Below, piece by piece: positions 60,855-64,000 of a stretch of 64,000 nucleotides of DNA. A program made the translations under genes and the position numbers. Source of the stretch: DYIU01 sp038326775 (lineage in GTDB: Bacteria > Actinomycetota > Geothermincolia > Fen-727 > Anoxymicrobiaceae); assembly GCA_038326775.1 (NCBI GenBank), contig JBBQKJ010000011.1:4394-68393 (forward strand), read 5' to 3'. The number at the start of each line of letters is the position of its first letter. Positions within the stretch are counted from its first letter, which is position 1. The notes below the pieces were generated by a model that saw only the letters and a list, made by a program, of their open reading frames with translations, did not search any database and was not told the origin of the DNA.

Positions 60855-61418
60855 GTGAAGAGACTACTGGCGTTGTTGTTGGTTATGGCGATGGGGGTGA
60901 CCCTGCTCGGGGTCGTGGGCTGCGGTGGACAAGCGGGTCAGGCCAAGGAGTATCTCAAGGCCGCCGACGCTGCCTATGCCAACGTACAAAAGGACAGCAA
61001 GAAGCTGGAGGGCATTCTTACGCCGATGCTTGCAGGTGCCATGGGCGGTAACTACGCTGCAGTTACCGCGCAGGGGTTGCAGGATGCCAACGCGGTCATC
61101 AAGAGCATTCTGGAGGCGGTGCCCGTAGTGAGCGAGGATTACCAGAAACTCGACGACCTGTCGGGTGTGGAAGACTACCAGGCTTATTCCGACGCGATGG
61201 TGAAGACCGTCGAGTCGGATACTGAGGCCATCAAGGGAACGAAGGCCCTCATCGATTCCCTTCTGCCGATTGCGCAGACTGGCAACACCGCCCAGATCGG
61301 GCAGTGGTTCCAGGCCAACAGTTCGACCATAACGGGGCTACAGGGGCTCCAGACGGCTGCTGAAGAGAACTACAGCGCCGCGCAGCAGGTGAAGAAGGAC
61401 AAGAACCTGAGCTACTAG
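60855..61418 (+). CDS. Putative lipoprotein, function unknown
   Basis: A 187-residue exported protein starting GTG 60855 after AAAGGGG. The signal peptide KRLLALLLVMAMGVTLLGVVG ends in LGVVGC, a lipobox-like site with Cys as acylation residue. The mature part is helical (LKAADAAYANVQKDSKKLEG, YQAYSDAMVKTVESDTEAIK), resembling periplasmic helical-bundle or coiled-coil lipoproteins. No family is recognised. A terminator follows at 61450-61480. Confidence 0.75.
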   Translation: MKRLLALLLVMAMGVTLLGVVGCGGQAGQAKEYLKAADAAYANVQKDSKKLEGILTPMLAGAMGGNYAAVTAQGLQDANAVIKSILEAVPVVSEDYQKLDDLSGVEDYQAYSDAMVKTVESDTEAIKGTKALIDSLLPIAQTGNTAQIGQWFQANSSTITGLQGLQTAAEENYSAAQQVKKDKNLSY

Positions 61419-61449
61419 CGAGGCGTGGCACGAGAGGCGGGCGGCTGGT

Positions 61450-61480
61450 GAAGGGCCGGGGTTGCCGATCCCGGCCCTTC
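61450..61480 (+). terminator. Terminator after the lipoprotein gene
   Basis: GAAGGGCCGGG (61450-61460) and CCCGGCCCTTC (61470-61480) form a perfect 11-bp stem with a 9-base loop. Only GCTCG follows, so T-tailing is weak. Confidence 0.7.
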
Positions 61481-61570
61481 GCTCGTCATTGAGAAGATGT
61501 CACGCGAGAGCGATTTTTCAGGCGTACGTCTCAGGAGAGGGGAAAGCCGGCCGAGAGGCCGCCTGGAAGG

Positions 61571-63100
61571 TCAGCCCCGGAAATGCCCCTTGAGCGCCGG
61601 GTACAGAGCGCGGAACTTATCGTAAGCGCGGCGGTAGGCGTCGAACGACGAGGGGTCGGGCTCGAGTCGCTCACCGCGGACCGTCGCCGCGAGGCACGCT
61701 TTCTCAACCGAGGGGAACACGCCCCCGGCGACACCACCCAGAAGTGCGGCACCCAGCATCGCGGCATCGCTGGTCCCGGCGGCGGTGATCGGCAGCTCGA
61801 AGGCGTCGGCCTGCATCTGCCTCCACATCAAAGAGCGAGACCCGCCGCCGCCGGAGACTACGCAAGAGAGCGGCACGCCCAGTTCGCCCATCAACCGGAT
61901 CGAGTCCTTCAAACCGAAGGTGACGCCCTCCATGATCGAGCGGACCACGTGAGCGCGGGTCTTGGTGAGGTCGAGCCCGAACAGCACTCCCCTTGCGAAG
62001 GGGTCGGCGTGGGGCGTGCGCTCGCCGTTGAGATAGGGGAGGAAGATGAGCCCCTCGCACCCCGGAGGGGCGCCGGAGGCGGTGTTCGCCAGAAGCTCGT
62101 AAGGGTCGATGCCCTTCGCCTCGGCGGCGCTCCTCTCGGGCTCGCCAAGCTCGTCTCGGAACCAGCGCAGCGCCATGCCGGCGGACAGCATCACCCCCAT
62201 GAGGTACCAGGTGCCGGGCGCGGCGTGGCAGAACGAGTGGAGCCTCATCTCGGGGTCGACGCACGGCGAAGTCGTGGGAGCGAGCACGGTCCCGGACGAA
62301 CCGATGCTCACCGCTACCTCTCCGGAAGAGAGCACCCCCATTCCCAGGGCGCCGCACGCGTTGTCGGCCCCTCCGGCGGCGACGGGGGTTCCCGCCTCGA
62401 GGCCGGTGGCAAGTGCAGCCTCCCCGGTCAGGCATCCGATCGGCTCGCCTGATTCGTGGACCACGGGCAGCCACTTCTCCGGTATCTCGAGCCTCTCGAG
62501 CATGGGCGCCGACCAGGCGCGCCGGGCGACGTCGAACAGCAGGGTGCCCGACGCGTCCGAGGCCTCGGTGGCCTTATTGCCCGTCAAGCGGAAGTTGACG
62601 TAGTCCTTGGGCAGGAGGATGGTGCGCACGCGAGCGTACCGCTCGGGCTCGTTGTCTTGAAGCCAGAGCACCTTGGGCGCGGTGAAACCCGGAAGCGCGG
62701 GGTTGCCCACCCACCTCGCGAGGTTTTCAGGCCCCACCTCGGCGGTTATCCGGTCGCACTGCTCGGATGTCCGCTGGTCGCACCAGAGTATGCACGGCCT
62801 GATGACGGAGTCAGCGGCGTCCAGGAAGACCGAGCCGTGCATCTGGCCCGAGAGACCGACGCCTGCAACGTCGCCGGGGTCCACCCCGCTGTTGGCCACC
62901 GCCTCGCGGGCCGCGGCGCCGGATGCTTCCCACCACTCCTGGGGGTCCTGCTCGGCCCATCCCGGACGCGGCGTGGCGGTCTCGTAGGTCACCATCGAGG
63001 TGGCGATTACCTTTCCCGAGCGGTGCACGACCCCGGCTTTCGCCCCGGTGGTGCCAACGTCGAGCCCCACCATGAACGGGCCGTTTTTCTCATTTTCCAT
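61571..63100 (-). CDS. xylB: Xylulokinase (FGGY carbohydrate kinase)
   Basis: A 509-residue FGGY kinase. The N-terminal phosphate loop is GLDVGTTGAKAGVV; the xylulokinase-type GLSGQMHGSVFLD appears near residue 80, with the catalytic Asp expected in GGADNACGALGMG. The C-terminal SGGGGSRSLMWRQMQAD binds nucleotide. It phosphorylates D-xylulose (or a related ketose) with ATP. ATG 63100 is well placed. It is divergent from a class II aldolase/epimerase gene at 63257, a typical pentose or deoxysugar pairing. Confidence 0.9.
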   Translation of the reverse strand: MENEKNGPFMVGLDVGTTGAKAGVVHRSGKVIATSMVTYETATPRPGWAEQDPQEWWEASGAAAREAVANSGVDPGDVAGVGLSGQMHGSVFLDAADSVIRPCILWCDQRTSEQCDRITAEVGPENLARWVGNPALPGFTAPKVLWLQDNEPERYARVRTILLPKDYVNFRLTGNKATEASDASGTLLFDVARRAWSAPMLERLEIPEKWLPVVHESGEPIGCLTGEAALATGLEAGTPVAAGGADNACGALGMGVLSSGEVAVSIGSSGTVLAPTTSPCVDPEMRLHSFCHAAPGTWYLMGVMLSAGMALRWFRDELGEPERSAAEAKGIDPYELLANTASGAPPGCEGLIFLPYLNGERTPHADPFARGVLFGLDLTKTRAHVVRSIMEGVTFGLKDSIRLMGELGVPLSCVVSGGGGSRSLMWRQMQADAFELPITAAGTSDAAMLGAALLGGVAGGVFPSVEKACLAATVRGERLEPDPSSFDAYRRAYDKFRALYPALKGHFRG

Positions 63101-63256
63101 GTGAATCCCCCGACCTCAGTCCACCGAAGCAACTATGGTAACATTAATAAAGGCGCCTGGAAGGCCTGATGCTTAATACACGCCGCTCCGGGCCCGAACG
63201 GTGCGATATTGCAGCTTACACCGGGACCGGCCCGCCGCGTGCGAAAGGAGAGCCGC

Positions 63257-63886
63257 ATGAACGAAATGGCACTGGAGGCAATGAAGGAAGTGCTGATTAC
63301 CGGCCAGGAAATGGCGCGCCGCGGTCTTGTCGCCGGCACCTCGGGCAACTGCTCGGTCAGGGTCCCCAACACCGATTACATAGTGATCACACCGACCTCG
63401 CTCGAGTACGAACTTATGCTCCACGAGGACATATGCGTGCTTAACACCGCCGGCGAGCAGTTAGAGGGCCGGCACAAGCCTTCCATCGAGATAAACATGC
63501 ATCTTGCCATCTACGAGGCGAGGCCGGAGGTAGGCGGCATAGTCCACACCCACCAGACCATGGGCACCGCGGTTGCCATAGCCGGCAAGAGCATACCCCC
63601 CATCCTGGAAGAGCAGGTGTTCTTTCTGATGGGGGCGGTCGAGCTGGCGGAGTACGCCATGCCCGGCACCAGGGAGCTCGCGCAGGCCGCCGTCGCCGCT
63701 CTCGGCAGCAGGAACGCCTGCCTGCTAGCCCATCACGGTGTGGTGTCGGTGGGGCAGAAGATAAGGGACGCCCTGCTGAACGCCGAGATAGTGGAGCGCG
63801 CCGCCTCCATCTACATCATGTCAAGTGTCCTTGGTGGCCCGAAGATCGTCCCGTTCATGGCCGCCGATTACGAAGCAAAGAGCTAG
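63257..63886 (+). CDS. Class II aldolase/epimerase (L-fuculose-phosphate aldolase-like)
   Basis: A 209-residue zinc-dependent class II aldolase. Motifs: GLVAGTSGNCSVRV (substrate phosphate), PSIEINMHLAIYEARPEVGG, zinc ligands HTHQTMG and AHHGVVSVG, and catalytic Glu in the SIEINMH region. Members cleave fuculose- or rhamnulose-1-phosphate, or epimerise ribulose-5-phosphate. ATG 63257 follows AAAGGAGAG. It is divergent from xylB, so a ribulose-phosphate epimerase or deoxysugar aldolase role is plausible; FucA-like is favoured by length. A dispersed repeat begins 12 bases after its stop. Confidence 0.85.
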   Translation: MNEMALEAMKEVLITGQEMARRGLVAGTSGNCSVRVPNTDYIVITPTSLEYELMLHEDICVLNTAGEQLEGRHKPSIEINMHLAIYEARPEVGGIVHTHQTMGTAVAIAGKSIPPILEEQVFFLMGAVELAEYAMPGTRELAQAAVAALGSRNACLLAHHGVVSVGQKIRDALLNAEIVERAASIYIMSSVLGGPKIVPFMAADYEAKS

Positions 63887-63898
63887 CAGATTCATCCT

Positions 63899-63944
63899 GG
63901 GGTCAGACACCATGACATGCATTCCTGTCAAGGTGTCTGACCCC
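63899..63944. repeat. Short dispersed inverted repeat
   Basis: GGGGTCAGACACCATGACAT (63899-63918) pairs with TGTCAAGGTGTCTGACCCC (63926-63944) apart from one mismatch. The spacer is only about seven bases, the shortest copy seen. It separates the aldolase gene from the convergent mutM tail. Confidence 0.85.
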
Positions 63945-63952
63945 CGGCAGCA

Positions 63953-64000
63953 TCACGTCTGGCAGGCCGGGCAGTAGTTGCTGCTGCGTCCCCCGATGGT
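63953..64000 (-). CDS. mutM: C-terminus of formamidopyrimidine-DNA glycosylase (partial)
   Basis: The last 15 codons on the minus strand read TIGGRSSNYCPACQT then TGA. GR-x4-CPxCQ is the second half of the C-terminal zinc finger of Fpg/MutM (or the related endonuclease VIII). Everything upstream lies beyond the window. The repeat at 63899-63944 is just downstream of the stop. Confidence 0.6.
   Translation of the reverse strand, partial: TIGGRSSNYCPACQT

Overview
The window is G+C-rich bacterial DNA with strongly G/C-biased third codon positions, ATG/GTG/TTG starts and GGAGG-type ribosome binding sites. Gene content points to an anaerobic or microaerophilic heterotroph: a heterodisulfide-reductase HdrABC set, rubrerythrin, many 4Fe-4S proteins, Feo ferrous-iron uptake, acyl-CoA metabolism and acetate assimilation. 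The DtxR-type regulator, actinobacterial-style Lys/Ala-rich tails and base composition suggest a deep-branching actinobacterium. That placement is inference; no rRNA or tRNA gene is present to confirm it.

Region by region. 1-9.9 kb (minus strand): a dense operon for potassium and monovalent-cation homeostasis, with five TrkA/RCK proteins (two of them tandem duplications), TrkH, a P-type ATPase of Na+/K+-ATPase (P2C) type, an exported OB-fold-like protein and an unlisted 46-residue membrane protein. 10-11.5 kb: a decayed ISLre2-like transposase and hairpins. 11.5-17.2 kb: rubrerythrin, a DUF169 protein, a ferredoxin/SDR pair, a split MFE-2 module (SDR plus hydratase 2) and a DUF192 protein. 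17.5-29.3 kb: acyl-CoA dehydrogenase, a frame-broken M1 peptidase, trmO, an FAD oxidoreductase, a CCA-adding-type enzyme, an MBL hydrolase, an SDR and two divergent AMP-forming ligases. 29.4-29.85 kb: a truncated secreted-protein pseudogene. 30-34.7 kb: hdrC-hdrB-hdrA, with HdrA a tandem double unit. 34.9-41.7 kb: aminotransferase, homocitrate/isopropylmalate-synthase-like enzyme, flavin-type protein, amidase, and a hybrid kinase/receiver pair. 41.7-45.2 kb: DMT transporter, internally deleted DUF362 ferredoxin, acetoacetate-decarboxylase-family protein and a Cys-rich membrane protein. 45.2-48.7 kb: feoA-feoA-feoB-feoC-dtxR behind a DtxR-type operator. 48.7-56.3 kb: alpha/beta hydrolase, alcohol dehydrogenase, frame-broken M28 peptidase, acs and satP. 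56.4-59.6 kb: pabA-pabB-pabC behind a leader terminator. 59.7-64 kb: small membrane protein, pyrophosphatase, lipoprotein, divergent xylulokinase and class II aldolase, and the last 15 codons of a probable mutM.

Two features cut across the window. First, long, nearly perfect inverted repeats with a GGGGTCAG core are scattered between genes; several supply the stop codon of the adjacent gene and one cuts off a pseudogene. They resemble REP-like elements mobilised in trans. Second, several genes carry single-base frame lesions (M1 and M28 peptidases, the transposase, an RCK gene start and an acyl-CoA ligase 3' end), which are either decay or assembly indels. No CRISPR array, prophage or obvious defence island was seen. 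The most distinctive findings are the K+ operon with its Na+/K+-ATPase-like pump, the repeat families, the tandem HdrA with a Lys/Ala-rich tail shared with another protein, and the probable attenuator before the pab operon.
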